IMG/VR virus record: IMGVR_UViG_3300024517_000130
Location: 1-21,211 of that record
Origin: a virus
Direction: 5' to 3' (one strand)
Length of the DNA stretch: 21,211 nucleotides
Part shown: positions 1 to 8,581 of the stretch, in pieces
How the letters are laid out: the number at the start of each line of letters is the position of its first letter
Numbering within the stretch: the stretch's first letter is position 1
Position numbers and translations under genes: made by a program
The notes under the pieces: model-generated
Database searches by the model: none
What the model saw: only the letters and a program-made list of their open reading frames with translations
What the model was told of the DNA's origin: nothing

Positions 1-3000
1 TGCCATCGTTCCTTGGGCCATGGGCGCTGACCCTTGGGCCAAGAGCGGTGGTTCGACAAGGTTGACCTGACTGAGCGCGGACGCCGCCAGTGGCGCAGGC
101 ATGTCGGACGCAGCCCGTTGCGGCGGGCTTGCAACAGGTTGCGCGGAAGACCGGGGACCTACTCTACCTCTTTGGTACAGGTTTGTTTCAGGGTCATATT
201 CAATTCCCTGCTGACCACCTTCGCGTTCAACTCTGTCTAACTCTTTTTGTTGCTCGACGGATTCTCGGATCACTTGCGTGGGAGGCCCGGCCATAAACTG
301 GTAGGGCCGCAAAGCTTGGGTTAGTCTCTTGTCGAATATAAGCTTACCCTTCTTACTAAGACGTGCTGTTTCAGTAAGAAGAAGTTTAGCCATTGAAGGG
401 TCCACGAGGGCGTCGGAGACTAACGACAATACGGCACTTTCTCCACCAGATTCAAATATTCGACCCGCTAACCTTCCGCCTGTTCCTGCCATTACGAGTG
501 CCGGTCCCCCTGTAATCGTTGCCAATTTGACGCCAGCTATGCGGCCAAGATTTCTGACAAACTCACCACCCCGGAAAGGTTTCTCCAAATGGTGGGGGGA
601 TGCTCCTGCGATTTTTCCTGCTCGTTCTGCCATGCCCAAAGACATCTCGTCGTTGAATATCTTCAACATGTCATAACTGGTCATGTTTGAATCCCAAGGT
701 CCTACACGGTCCGGGAAAATCTGTCTCAAAGCCGTTTCGTTTTGCGTCAACAACTGGTTTATCTGGGAGGGGTCTAGGACAGCTTCCCCAGGCATCCTCC
801 CAGCGGTTGAAGGATCAGATAGAGTTTGTCTTAGCAACTCGTCGAAAAAAGCCCTCTGAAAACCAGCCCTTGCGGCTCCTGTTTCATCGGCGTCGAGTAT
901 TTTGAGCGTTGCCGCAACGGTTGTTTCAAAGTTTGCCGGATCGGCAAAAAGCGTTGCTGCTACGACCTCTGGGTCTTTGTCTAAGAAAATGGAGGCGCTG
1001 GATCTGTCAGCTTGGATTTTTCGTACAATGTCCCCAGCATCTAGAACAGACGCCAGATCATCCAGATTCTGCGTAGCAAGTGCCTCATCTATAGTTCTCC
1101 TAGAAGGGTTGTGCAGAGCTTTATGACGTTTCGCTAATTCGTCGCCAGAGGTAGCCAACGTTTCTATTTCTTTCCCGAAACCCGGGTAAGATTCTTCAAC
1201 CTTTGAAATTGGAAGAGCCCAAGAACGGATGGCGTTTTGTACTTTTTTAGGGTTTAAAGCACCGGTTGAGTCGAACGCTATTAACGCAAGCTGATTCAAC
1301 ACCTCTTCTCTTAAAAGTTGGCTGGACAACTTTTCTGAACCGGGCCCCCCTGTTCGTATACTTTCCCAGGTAAGACCCTCTAGACCGGGCGTCAACTTCG
1401 CATCTGGATCTACAACGAAAGCCCCATCTTCGCGCTTTAAGAAAGGGGCTTTCACCTCTATTAGAGCCGCATCGAACTCATCAAGGCTACCCGTAGGAAC
1501 TCTTCCCGGAGCGGTTTTGTTGTCATTAATTATTTTTGCCAGAATTTGATTGTGATCGACCTTGGTCCCTCGGTCAGCGGCAGTGGCTAAATAGTCCGCC
1601 ACATAGCCTCTTGTGAATCTAGTATTTAAATCGGCACTAAATTTTCTCGCAGCGTCGTAGGCTGCTGTCGTTCCTGCGTCCCCGAATATCTCCGGGTTTT
1701 GCAACCAGTCCTCAATGATATAAGTCTGTGCGTCATTGGCTATCCTGGCGGAGTTATTACCACCGGTTCTGGAAGCGGCTCTTGCTGCTTCGTTCAATAA
1801 CGCAGTTCGTGTTGCAAGAACTTCGTCCAAAGTATCAACGTTATCTAAAATCCCATTCGGGCCCATTTCTATTCTTTCATCCCCTGCGGTCGTTGTGGGG
1901 ACGATATCTTCTTCAAGGGATCTCAACTTAGCCCGCTGGGCCGTGATGTCGTCGTTGAGCTTAATAAGTCTGGGGTCAACGGTATCCCCGGACAAATCAG
2001 AAATTTGTTGTTTTTGACCGGCTATTTGTGTTTCTTTGGTGTCTATCCTTGCTTCCGAAGTATTAAACCCCATTTCGTTCAATTCAGCTTCTAGCTGGGA
2101 TAGTTTACGCTGGGCCTTTGCGAGAGCAGGGCTCTGGTATGGTCGGGATTCCATCTCGGCCTGTCGAGCTTCTAACTCAGCTATTCTTGCACGGGCATTG
2201 CGGATTGCGGCGGGAGTTTCTGGAACGGCCCCGGCGGCTTTCGCCATGGAATCCAACGCTTCGTCAGAAAGAAGACGGTTTTTACCGGCTACTTGATATA
2301 AAATAGAGGGTATTTGATTTCTCTGGGCGACAGGTGTGGACAGAATAATCTCGGCTGCTTTGTCCCCAATCAAAGCCATGTTTTGAGGAGATATTTCTAT
2401 CTGGTTTGCACCAATGTTTGTCCACAAAGCTGTTTCGATTTCCCGCGTTTCTCTAAATGCGTTTTGAACACCTTCAATCGCTCGGTCAGCGTTTGCAATC
2501 TGTCCGCGAGAGAGAGCCTCCGGGTTATCGATCATCGCCTTCAATTGATTGTAAAGAAGAGCGTCGGTTGCATGAGTGGCTAATGCATCATCAGCAAGCT
2601 CCGTCAGTCGTTTTACGGATCTTTCTACATGCGCGGAGGCGGCGCCAGGATCTCCATCAAATCCTCTAGACAAATCCCTAAAAACTTGTTCGGCAACTTT
2701 TAAACGTTCACCCGCAGCCCTTAGAACTTCGTTTTTGATTGGCGAACCCGTTTGAAGCCAAGACATTGCGCCGTACATATTATCCGAAATCACTTTGAGT
2801 GCAGTTCCGGTTTCTTTTAGAGACTCAACAGAGGGGGGTCGGTTTCCGAAAACGGGAACCTCGCCATTTATATACTTCCCATACACCGCGTTCTGTGAAA
2901 GTTGCGCGATAGCATCAATGTCCGAAACACCTTGGCTACGAAGGGCGCTCCAAGCTTGTGCGGCCTGTCCCATTTCATCTGAAACAGTGCTGAAATACAT

Positions 3001-4506
3001 GGGAGTGCTAACAAGGGTATCTTGTCCGGGTTTTGTCGGAACGTTTTCCATATCCGTTAAAAGTTTTACTACAAGGGGCTCGTTCCCCTTGATGCCGGGT
3101 ATGGACGCAAGGTAACGTGCAGCCAATCTTTGCTGACCGGGCCCAGTAAACGGTTCTATAAGGCCCCTGAACATGGGAACGCCCTGCCCTTTGGTGGCAG
3201 CGGTCACCGCCCCCATTGCTTTTGACAGGGCAAAAGGTGCGGTTAGACCGATCATCAGTTTTCCAGTGGGACCCCATTCTTCAGGGGTAATGTGAATGGC
3301 CCCTCCAGAAATGGCTGACAGCCCCAGGTCTTTCGCAATAAAAAGAGGAGTCCCCGGTATAGTAAACCGTCGCCGCGTTTTTTTACCCACCGCAAAGTCG
3401 GCACCGGGAGAGTTTGCAACAGAGTACAGGAACCGGTTCAGAGTCGTTGCATCCTGCAAATCCTCTACTTTCAGTCCTTTGGTAACGGCCTTTGCGCCCA
3501 ACCGGGAGGCCCCTGAAACCGTCAAGCTCCCGCCAAAAATGCCGCCAAAAAATGCGGCGTTCCTCTGTGCTTCTGAATCCTGTTGCGGAGTCAAAAGACC
3601 GGGTTGGCCCATGTTGACCAAAACTTCATCTAGCAGTTTTCCGGTTGCGCCGTGAAAAGGCATAAGTTCTCGGTTAGGATCAATGACAACAGCCCCTTGA
3701 TAAAGAGCATTCGGGTACTCAGTAGAGTACAAACCAAGGGCTTGACCAATTCGTGGCTTGTCTTCCAAATAAGGGCTACGTGGTTTAGGTCGTTCAAAAC
3801 CAAACAAAGACCCCACATCCCGGGCAAGGGTGTTAGTGCCAACTGGACTAAACACGTAGTCCAGCCCCCGAGCTATAAGTCCCGGCATGTCCAACATGGA
3901 TGGCAATCCAAGAAGTCCCTCGCGCGCAAAAGCCTTTGCTGCCGTCTCCGGGACAGATTCGTATTCTTTAGCCGCTTGGTATTCGTCGGGCAATACTTTT
4001 CGGACAACTTTTAACATGTTGTCCCAATCGTCTTGGGTTATTTGGTCTACCCCCTGACCCGGACGGAGGTTAAAAGTAAAAGAACGGGAACCCGGTCTTG
4101 GTGGACCTGGGAGAAACGCCCCTTCCGCCGTCATTTCCCCGTTAACCAAAGAACCAATGTTGACAGTGAAACGCTGCCTTTGGGAAGCCTCCAAAGCGGG
4201 GCTGTAACTTAGAGTACCTTGGGGATCAACCGTCTCTCCCGGGAGCAGACCCCCTGCGGGAGCTTGGGAAGGGACAAATCTTGGGTCCTCTTCTGTAATT
4301 GGTCTAATCGTTTGACCGGCGAATGTCGAAGGAGATCTCACAAAAGTTTTTATAAAAGAATTTACGACATCGTTCTTTATCAAGTCTCCTACGCTTGGGT
4401 CGGACAACATCTCATAATATGTACGATCCGATTTAGGAACATTACGGTCCCTAGCCCGGGGGTCGTTTAAGACCTGTTCATACGTTTGTTGTTGTAAAGT
4501 AGCCAT
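1..4506 (-). CDS. Giant phage virion protein, probable internal/ejection-type protein (3' end outside window)
   Basis: An uninterrupted minus-strand frame begins at the ATG at 4504-4506 and runs off the left edge after 1502 codons, so the protein is at least 1502 residues. It starts MATLQQQTYEQVLNDPRARD. It is mostly helical and charged. Moderately hydrophobic Gly-rich stretches lie near residues 315-345 and 385-435, and another near 1315-1350 (contains ITGGPALVMAGTGG). A coiled-coil-like Glu/Arg/Gln-rich part spans about 755-865 (ARARIAELEARQAEMES). After about residue 1450 the sequence becomes Pro/Ala/Gln-rich, ending PMAQGTMA at the edge. It lies 13 bases after the previous stop with no clear ribosome binding site, so it is probably translationally coupled. 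Size, helical content and position beside another giant resemble internal virion (ejection) proteins of podoviruses; that role is inferred. I see no lysozyme or transglycosylase motif. The frame being a gene is near certain; the function is not. Confidence 0.9.
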   Translation of the reverse strand, partial: MATLQQQTYEQVLNDPRARDRNVPKSDRTYYEMLSDPSVGDLIKNDVVNSFIKTFVRSPSTFAGQTIRPITEEDPRFVPSQAPAGGLLPGETVDPQGTLSYSPALEASQRQRFTVNIGSLVNGEMTAEGAFLPGPPRPGSRSFTFNLRPGQGVDQITQDDWDNMLKVVRKVLPDEYQAAKEYESVPETAAKAFAREGLLGLPSMLDMPGLIARGLDYVFSPVGTNTLARDVGSLFGFERPKPRSPYLEDKPRIGQALGLYSTEYPNALYQGAVVIDPNRELMPFHGATGKLLDEVLVNMGQPGLLTPQQDSEAQRNAAFFGGIFGGSLTVSGASRLGAKAVTKGLKVEDLQDATTLNRFLYSVANSPGADFAVGKKTRRRFTIPGTPLFIAKDLGLSAISGGAIHITPEEWGPTGKLMIGLTAPFALSKAMGAVTAATKGQGVPMFRGLIEPFTGPGQQRLAARYLASIPGIKGNEPLVVKLLTDMENVPTKPGQDTLVSTPMYFSTVSDEMGQAAQAWSALRSQGVSDIDAIAQLSQNAVYGKYINGEVPVFGNRPPSVESLKETGTALKVISDNMYGAMSWLQTGSPIKNEVLRAAGERLKVAEQVFRDLSRGFDGDPGAASAHVERSVKRLTELADDALATHATDALLYNQLKAMIDNPEALSRGQIANADRAIEGVQNAFRETREIETALWTNIGANQIEISPQNMALIGDKAAEIILSTPVAQRNQIPSILYQVAGKNRLLSDEALDSMAKAAGAVPETPAAIRNARARIAELEARQAEMESRPYQSPALAKAQRKLSQLEAELNEMGFNTSEARIDTKETQIAGQKQQISDLSGDTVDPRLIKLNDDITAQRAKLRSLEEDIVPTTTAGDERIEMGPNGILDNVDTLDEVLATRTALLNEAARAASRTGGNNSARIANDAQTYIIEDWLQNPEIFGDAGTTAAYDAARKFSADLNTRFTRGYVADYLATAADRGTKVDHNQILAKIINDNKTAPGRVPTGSLDEFDAALIEVKAPFLKREDGAFVVDPDAKLTPGLEGLTWESIRTGGPGSEKLSSQLLREEVLNQLALIAFDSTGALNPKKVQNAIRSWALPISKVEESYPGFGKEIETLATSGDELAKRHKALHNPSRRTIDEALATQNLDDLASVLDAGDIVRKIQADRSSASIFLDKDPEVVAATLFADPANFETTVAATLKILDADETGAARAGFQRAFFDELLRQTLSDPSTAGRMPGEAVLDPSQINQLLTQNETALRQIFPDRVGPWDSNMTSYDMLKIFNDEMSLGMAERAGKIAGASPHHLEKPFRGGEFVRNLGRIAGVKLATITGGPALVMAGTGGRLAGRIFESGGESAVLSLVSDALVDPSMAKLLLTETARLSKKGKLIFDKRLTQALRPYQFMAGPPTQVIRESVEQQKELDRVEREGGQQGIEYDPETNLYQRGRVGPRSSAQPVASPPQRAASDMPAPLAASALSQVNLVEPPLLAQGSAPMAQGTMA

Positions 4507-4519
4507 GTTTTCTAACCAG

Positions 4520-7500
4520 TTATTGTAGCGTGTACGATCCGTCGGATTCTAAAACTACCGGTGGAGTTATGTTTCTTCGAGCCCCGAACACTCCCAAGAA
4601 CCCTTTAAGATGCTGTCCTTGCCTTACAAATTCCTCGACGGCATCTTGGTCAGATTTGTTTGGGTACGCCTCCCGGGCCGAAGAAAGAACGCGCCTGTAA
4701 AGATTTGCGGTAGACTCTTCATCGACGTTGCCCGACATTGGAGAAATAGCTCCCCCACGGCTTCCCGGAATAATTCTTCCAGAGGCCGACTCTGCCGCTC
4801 TTTGGATAGTATCAGAGCTTCTCCGGAACAATGCAGCGGATTCCCGTGCGCGCCTTCCTTGTCTAGGATCTACGTCGCGAACCGAAGACCTTTGCAGAGC
4901 GCGAGACGTATGATCCAAATCTGTTAAGAACACCGGATCAAACACGGCGTTTAAAGAAATACCCTGATTGATTCTTCTGTTAAGTCCGTTGACATGGCGG
5001 TTTTGCAGTTCGTGCAATTTTGCAAAAGTCGTCGTATCAGAGTCTCTGTTTCCCACAAAAGCAGCCAGCAAGATCTCAATGTCCTTGTCCGAGGGCCGTG
5101 AGTCCTGAATCATGTTGAACGCACGAATCTTGTACCTGCTTAACGCACCAAGATACTCTGCGGCTCTTTCAAATTCGGTAAGACCTATACGCTGCCCCTT
5201 CTGTTTTTGGGCAGCAGATTTTTCTTTTAAAAATTTAAACACTCGTTTTTTGAGATCTAGGTCGGCGGCGTTCAACTGGTTGTCGGGCTTTGCTATGTCC
5301 GCCCATTTGTTGCTGGGCATTGCCGCGTATGTTTCTTTACCAGCGGTTCCATCATTACCGGTCCACGATTCAACAAGTTCACCCAGACCTGAACCGCGCA
5401 ACTCTGCAAGCCAAGTACCGTCAGAGAACCACGCACCGCCCTGATCCTTAAAACGTAACATTATCATACCATCCCGGAGAGCATCCGTGTCGTCCTCCAA
5501 AGCGGTCTGAAGGTTTTTAGCCTGTGCTCCTTTGCCAATATTTAACGCTGCGGCGGGTTTAAACACTTTAGCCGCTTCGTTGTATTTAGCCGTTGCTTTT
5601 TCAAAAGTTGTTCGGAATTTATTGTCATCTAATGTTATTGCGCCCTGTCCTTCGGCTACCCCAGGAAGATTCTTCCACAGACCGCTAAAGAGAAGTATTT
5701 TTTCTTCCGCATCCCCAAGGTTTCGCGTTCCTCCGTATACCTGCTCAAAAGCTTCCTTTATAGCCGAAAAATTCCTTCGTGAGTTCAAGACATCCCCGGA
5801 AGAAACAGCTTGGGTAAAACCGGGATGGCTACCGGTGCCAAGCTGTATGTTTTTGCCGCCCCTTGTCCACGGTTGAAATATGCGTGGATTAACAACCGAA
5901 CGGGTAGAACGGGCGGACCCTTCCGGAACTGTAACCATGGAATTGACGCGGGGATCTAATTGAAGAACGTCGCTCGGCACGGAAGTCACTTCTTCAGGAT
6001 TTCGTCCCATGAGTTTTCGTGCGCGGGCGTTGATTATGCTGTTAAGAGCGTCTGTACGCTCGTCTGGTTGTAAGGGAGTCAGTCTTTTAAGATCTGTCTG
6101 CGTTAAAACTTGTTCCTGGATCTTCTTCCTAACTTCTGGTTCAAGGTCAGTTCTCAGACCCACCGCAGACTTATATGCGTCGTCTAATACAGGGCGCAAG
6201 CTCTGGTACAACTTGTCGTCGGATAGAGTTTCCCAAGCCTGTTTTTGGTATTTATTTTCCAAAAACTTTCCGTCTTCTCCGATTTCTTTCCACCGGAACA
6301 CACCCGGAGACGTCTGCATCAGAACAGCTTGGATAGTCTTCTGCTTGTTGTCCTTAGTAGTTACCGTGAGTTCTTTTGCGGTCGTCCCAAAAGGCTTGCC
6401 CCCTGCGGGGAAAGGTTCTTCAATGTCCGGTTTATTTACTGTTAGTAACTCATCGGCGTCCGCTTGAGTTATGTTAACAGTTCTTCCTTTGACATCGAAC
6501 ATCGACAAACTTCGTGTCGGGTCAAGTTCGTGGACAAGACTATGCTGGTTAACGCCTTCTCCCATTTCTATGTTTTTACCAAGTATGCTTTTCGCTTTTA
6601 TAACCTGCTTTTGAGTTAAATCATTTCTGACATACAACCTTTGCGTCTTAGGTTCTTTATAGTTAGCAACATCGGTTGGAAAATAATGTGTTCCCGATAT
6701 TGGATTTACATATTTGCCGTTTTGTATAGCAACAAAACGTTGGTCACTACCTTTCCAGTACAGTTGTGGAGAGTACTGGGTCTGAGGACCCGTTTTTGTA
6801 TCTGGTATCAGTTGAACGGCTTGCATAACATCTCGTTTTACAAGTCTAGACCCACCTTCCCCGTCTGATTCAGGAACCAAAATTACTCTCGGCTCTCGTG
6901 TTGCCCCGGTGGCTTTAATTGCGGTTGCGGGCTTGCGGTACTCGCTCAACTGTTCACTAGGAACTTCTTCCAGCGTACCGTCGTTTTTAATTGAAACATA
7001 TTTTGGAAGATTTGTTAGTTTATCAACTGTAATAAAACCTAAGAAAGCACTGGTTTTACCGTCTACCGTGCGCTGTAGGTCTTTGGTTGGGGTGTAATCC
7101 CTTTGTACCAAAGACCTAGCCAGCGCGAAGCGTTTGTCTCTTGCCGCGTCTTCCTGGCCCAGACGTTGCTGAGTCATGGTTAATGCAGCTTGCGACAACC
7201 GGGCTTCGTCCGCCCTTTTAGCGGTTTTCGCTGCTCTTCGCTGCTCCATTAACCTAGTAGCAATAGGGGAAAGGTCCCCCGCAATAGGGGCCATAAGCTC
7301 TCTGGACACCGTGCTCACAGGAGATTCGCCGCGTCTTGGGGCCGCTCCCGCTGACGCGAATCCACGTTGGGCCACAGCTAAAGCCGCCTGAAACTTGGCT
7401 AGATTTGTGGCGTCCTGAAACTGCTTGTCGTAATCGACAGGACCTAATCCGGGCAAACTGGAAACCATTTGCCGTTGTTTAAGAACGCCTTCTTGCGTAA

Positions 7501-7744
7501 GTTCCGTGGGAGAAAAAACTCCCTTTTTCTTTAGTAGATCGGCTATTCCTTGGGTTTTGGCGAACGGGTCAGGCGAAGCGGTGGCGTTTAAAGTTCGGAT
7601 AAAACGATTCCGGGCATCTGCGCCGGGAGGTATTGTTAACCCAACCAGGTTACCATCTGAATCATGGATTCTACGTGTCTTATACTCCTTGAGTATCTTT
7701 GGATCAATCTGTAGGACACCGTTGCGTTGTGAAGACACTGCCAT
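4520..7744 (-). CDS. Large phage structural/internal protein, 1074 residues, function unassigned
   Basis: The chosen start is the ATG at 7742-7744 (MAVSSQRNGVLQIDPKILKE), because GGAGG lies five bases upstream; the frame stays open back to a TTG at 7823-7825, but that has no such site. Residues about 110-220 are Ala/Gln/Arg-rich helix (MEQRRAAKTAKRADEARLSQ). The middle, about 220-500, is more beta-like, with phrases such as YVNPISGTHYFPTDVANY. The C-terminal third is helical again (LSRYKIRAFNMIQDSRPSD), then Arg/Ser-rich (RRARESAALFRRSSDTIQRA). No signal peptide, membrane segment or catalytic motif is visible. It sits between a Met-rich small protein and the 1502-residue giant in a structural operon, so a tail or internal virion protein is the simplest reading. 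It could also be a tape-measure-like or scaffold component. The gene call is firm; the role is inferred from context. Confidence 0.9.
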   Translation of the reverse strand: MAVSSQRNGVLQIDPKILKEYKTRRIHDSDGNLVGLTIPPGADARNRFIRTLNATASPDPFAKTQGIADLLKKKGVFSPTELTQEGVLKQRQMVSSLPGLGPVDYDKQFQDATNLAKFQAALAVAQRGFASAGAAPRRGESPVSTVSRELMAPIAGDLSPIATRLMEQRRAAKTAKRADEARLSQAALTMTQQRLGQEDAARDKRFALARSLVQRDYTPTKDLQRTVDGKTSAFLGFITVDKLTNLPKYVSIKNDGTLEEVPSEQLSEYRKPATAIKATGATREPRVILVPESDGEGGSRLVKRDVMQAVQLIPDTKTGPQTQYSPQLYWKGSDQRFVAIQNGKYVNPISGTHYFPTDVANYKEPKTQRLYVRNDLTQKQVIKAKSILGKNIEMGEGVNQHSLVHELDPTRSLSMFDVKGRTVNITQADADELLTVNKPDIEEPFPAGGKPFGTTAKELTVTTKDNKQKTIQAVLMQTSPGVFRWKEIGEDGKFLENKYQKQAWETLSDDKLYQSLRPVLDDAYKSAVGLRTDLEPEVRKKIQEQVLTQTDLKRLTPLQPDERTDALNSIINARARKLMGRNPEEVTSVPSDVLQLDPRVNSMVTVPEGSARSTRSVVNPRIFQPWTRGGKNIQLGTGSHPGFTQAVSSGDVLNSRRNFSAIKEAFEQVYGGTRNLGDAEEKILLFSGLWKNLPGVAEGQGAITLDDNKFRTTFEKATAKYNEAAKVFKPAAALNIGKGAQAKNLQTALEDDTDALRDGMIMLRFKDQGGAWFSDGTWLAELRGSGLGELVESWTGNDGTAGKETYAAMPSNKWADIAKPDNQLNAADLDLKKRVFKFLKEKSAAQKQKGQRIGLTEFERAAEYLGALSRYKIRAFNMIQDSRPSDKDIEILLAAFVGNRDSDTTTFAKLHELQNRHVNGLNRRINQGISLNAVFDPVFLTDLDHTSRALQRSSVRDVDPRQGRRARESAALFRRSSDTIQRAAESASGRIIPGSRGGAISPMSGNVDEESTANLYRRVLSSAREAYPNKSDQDAVEEFVRQGQHLKGFLGVFGARRNITPPVVLESDGSYTLQ

Positions 7745-7749
7745 GGATA

Positions 7750-7754
7750 CCTCC
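7750..7754 (-). promoter_or_regulatory. Strong Shine-Dalgarno (GGAGG) fixing the start of the 1074-residue gene
   Basis: On the minus strand the sequence reads GGAGGTATCCATG, a consensus Shine-Dalgarno five bases before ATG. It is the best ribosome binding site in the window and decides the start at 7744 over the longer TTG-initiated frame. It is also the only gene in the window separated from its upstream neighbour by a real gap, which fits independent rather than coupled initiation. Confidence 0.75.
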
Positions 7755-7785
7755 GGTGAAGGGGCGCGCTTTTCGGGTTTATCAG

Positions 7786-7830
7786 CAATTGGGTCGAAAA
7801 TCAAACTGATCCAATTGGGAAGCAATTGGG
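7786..7830. repeat. Three direct copies of CAATTGGG (CCCAATTG on the coding strand)
   Basis: Identical octamers lie at 7786-7793, 7812-7819 and 7823-7830, spaced 26 and 11 bases start to start. Each contains the palindrome CAATTG. They fall in the only intergenic gap of the window, upstream of the 1074-residue gene. They could be protein-binding sites or a small phage-specific regulatory element, or chance. The repeats are directly visible; any role is inference. Confidence 0.55.
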
Positions 7831-7869
7831 ACAGGGGGTTCTATCGGAGAGGCAGCGGACGGTCCCATA

Positions 7870-8568
7870 TTAGGCCATGCCTTGGCCCATGGGCCCTACA
7901 CCTTGCATCATGGCTTCTAGAACCATTGGATCAACGCCCGTGGCTTCCGGCGCAACGCCCATGATCCCCTGACCACGGGACATCCCACTCACCGCATTTA
8001 CAAGGGCCCCTGTTTCAGCGGCCATGCCATCCGCCACAACCCCTTGTGAACCAATAGAGGCTACTCCTCCCATGTCTTGGACTTCTTGCAACTCTTCTTG
8101 CATAAGAGAACCTACGCCTTGATCTATCTCTGCAAGTTGGAGGGTGGGCTGAACAAGAGCCAGAACAGAATCCGGTGTCCTGTTTGCGTCTTCTTCACCT
8201 ACAACTTGTGCCAATTTTGCACGGTACGTGCCAATGTCTGCGTCTTCTTCCCAGACAACGTTCATCAAGTCCTTGAAATCGCCCGCCATGTCCATACTGG
8301 AAATCGACCGACCGACCTCTTCGTTGACGGCATTTGCAATGCCCTCATCACGAAGTTCCCCGGAAACGGCCTGTAACTCCTGATCGGCTGCTTGCAAGAC
8401 TTCAGGGGGAAGGTTTTGTGCCTCCTGATAGATCTGTGCCTCTTCTTCGGGCATCATAAAGGGCATGTCCTCGACCTCCATGGGAGGCATCATGCCGCCG
8501 TCTTCCATGGGAGGCATCATGCCGCCGTTAGCCATCCGAAACATCTTTCTGTCGTATATACCGGCCAT
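7870..8568 (-). CDS. Acidic, Met-rich phage protein, 232 residues (marine phage structural-cluster family)
   Basis: The start is the ATG at 8566-8568 (MAGIYDRKMFRMANGG), seven bases after AAGGA and downstream of the previous gene's stop; an in-frame start further upstream at 8643 would overlap that gene by about 60 bases. The N-terminus carries two GGMMPPME copies (about residues 15-30) and then an acidic stretch. The centre is helical and acidic, including the phrase YRAKLAQVVGEEDANRTPDS (about 115-134) and LALVQPTLQLAEID, which I associate with a widespread family in marine phage structural clusters. The C-terminus is Gly/Met-rich, ending GVGPMGQGMA. No membrane segment or enzyme motif is seen. 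It lies between the Gln/Ala-rich 334-residue protein and the giants. It may be a scaffold-like or minor virion protein; the function is unknown. Confidence 0.88.
   Translation of the reverse strand: MAGIYDRKMFRMANGGMMPPMEDGGMMPPMEVEDMPFMMPEEEAQIYQEAQNLPPEVLQAADQELQAVSGELRDEGIANAVNEEVGRSISSMDMAGDFKDLMNVVWEEDADIGTYRAKLAQVVGEEDANRTPDSVLALVQPTLQLAEIDQGVGSLMQEELQEVQDMGGVASIGSQGVVADGMAAETGALVNAVSGMSRGQGIMGVAPEATGVDPMVLEAMMQGVGPMGQGMA
8477..8528. repeat. 25-bp direct repeat encoding GGMMPPME twice
   Basis: A 25-base unit at 8477-8501 recurs at 8504-8528, offset by 27 bases. It encodes the duplicated Gly-Gly-Met-Met-Pro-Pro-Met-Glu segment near the N-terminus of the 232-residue protein. The near-perfect DNA identity suggests a recent in-frame slippage duplication. 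Confidence 0.8.
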
Positions 8569-8575
8569 AGGTCTT

Positions 8576-8580
8576 TCCTT
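8576..8580 (-). promoter_or_regulatory. Shine-Dalgarno (AAGGA) deciding the start of the 232-residue gene
   Basis: The minus strand reads AAGGAAAGACCTATG, putting AAGGA seven bases before the ATG at 8568. This supports the shorter start and avoids overlap with the stop of the preceding gene at 8582. Confidence 0.7.
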
Positions 8581-8581
8581 G

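Larger units (their letters stand above)
7745..7869 (-). other. 125-bp intergenic segment, the only sizeable gap in the operon
   Basis: All other junctions in the window are overlaps or gaps of at most 27 bases. This stretch holds three direct copies of CAATTGGG and a possible 28-residue Pro-rich reading frame (7782-7868, minus) starting one base after the preceding TAA. At its downstream end is the GGAGG ribosome binding site. A poor promoter-like pair (TTGATT, 17 bases, TAAACC) can be found on the minus strand but matches the -10 consensus weakly, so I do not call a promoter. No hairpin followed by a T-run is visible. Confidence 0.6.

Noticed and set aside
3640-3670. FHGATG phrase in the giant protein as an ADP-ribosyltransferase-like motif
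   Set aside because: A single short phrase without the other motifs of that fold; not enough to claim an enzyme.
6009-6467. Plus-strand frame of 152 codons, and the similar one at 7506-7964
   Set aside because: Both lie antisense to well-supported genes, with no recognisable protein features.
7823-7825. TTG start extending the 1074-residue protein by 27 residues
   Set aside because: No ribosome binding site near it, whereas ATG 7742-7744 has GGAGG five bases upstream.
7745-7869. Sigma-70-type promoter
   Set aside because: Best candidate (TTGATT, 17 bases, TAAACC) matches the -10 box at only about half of the positions.
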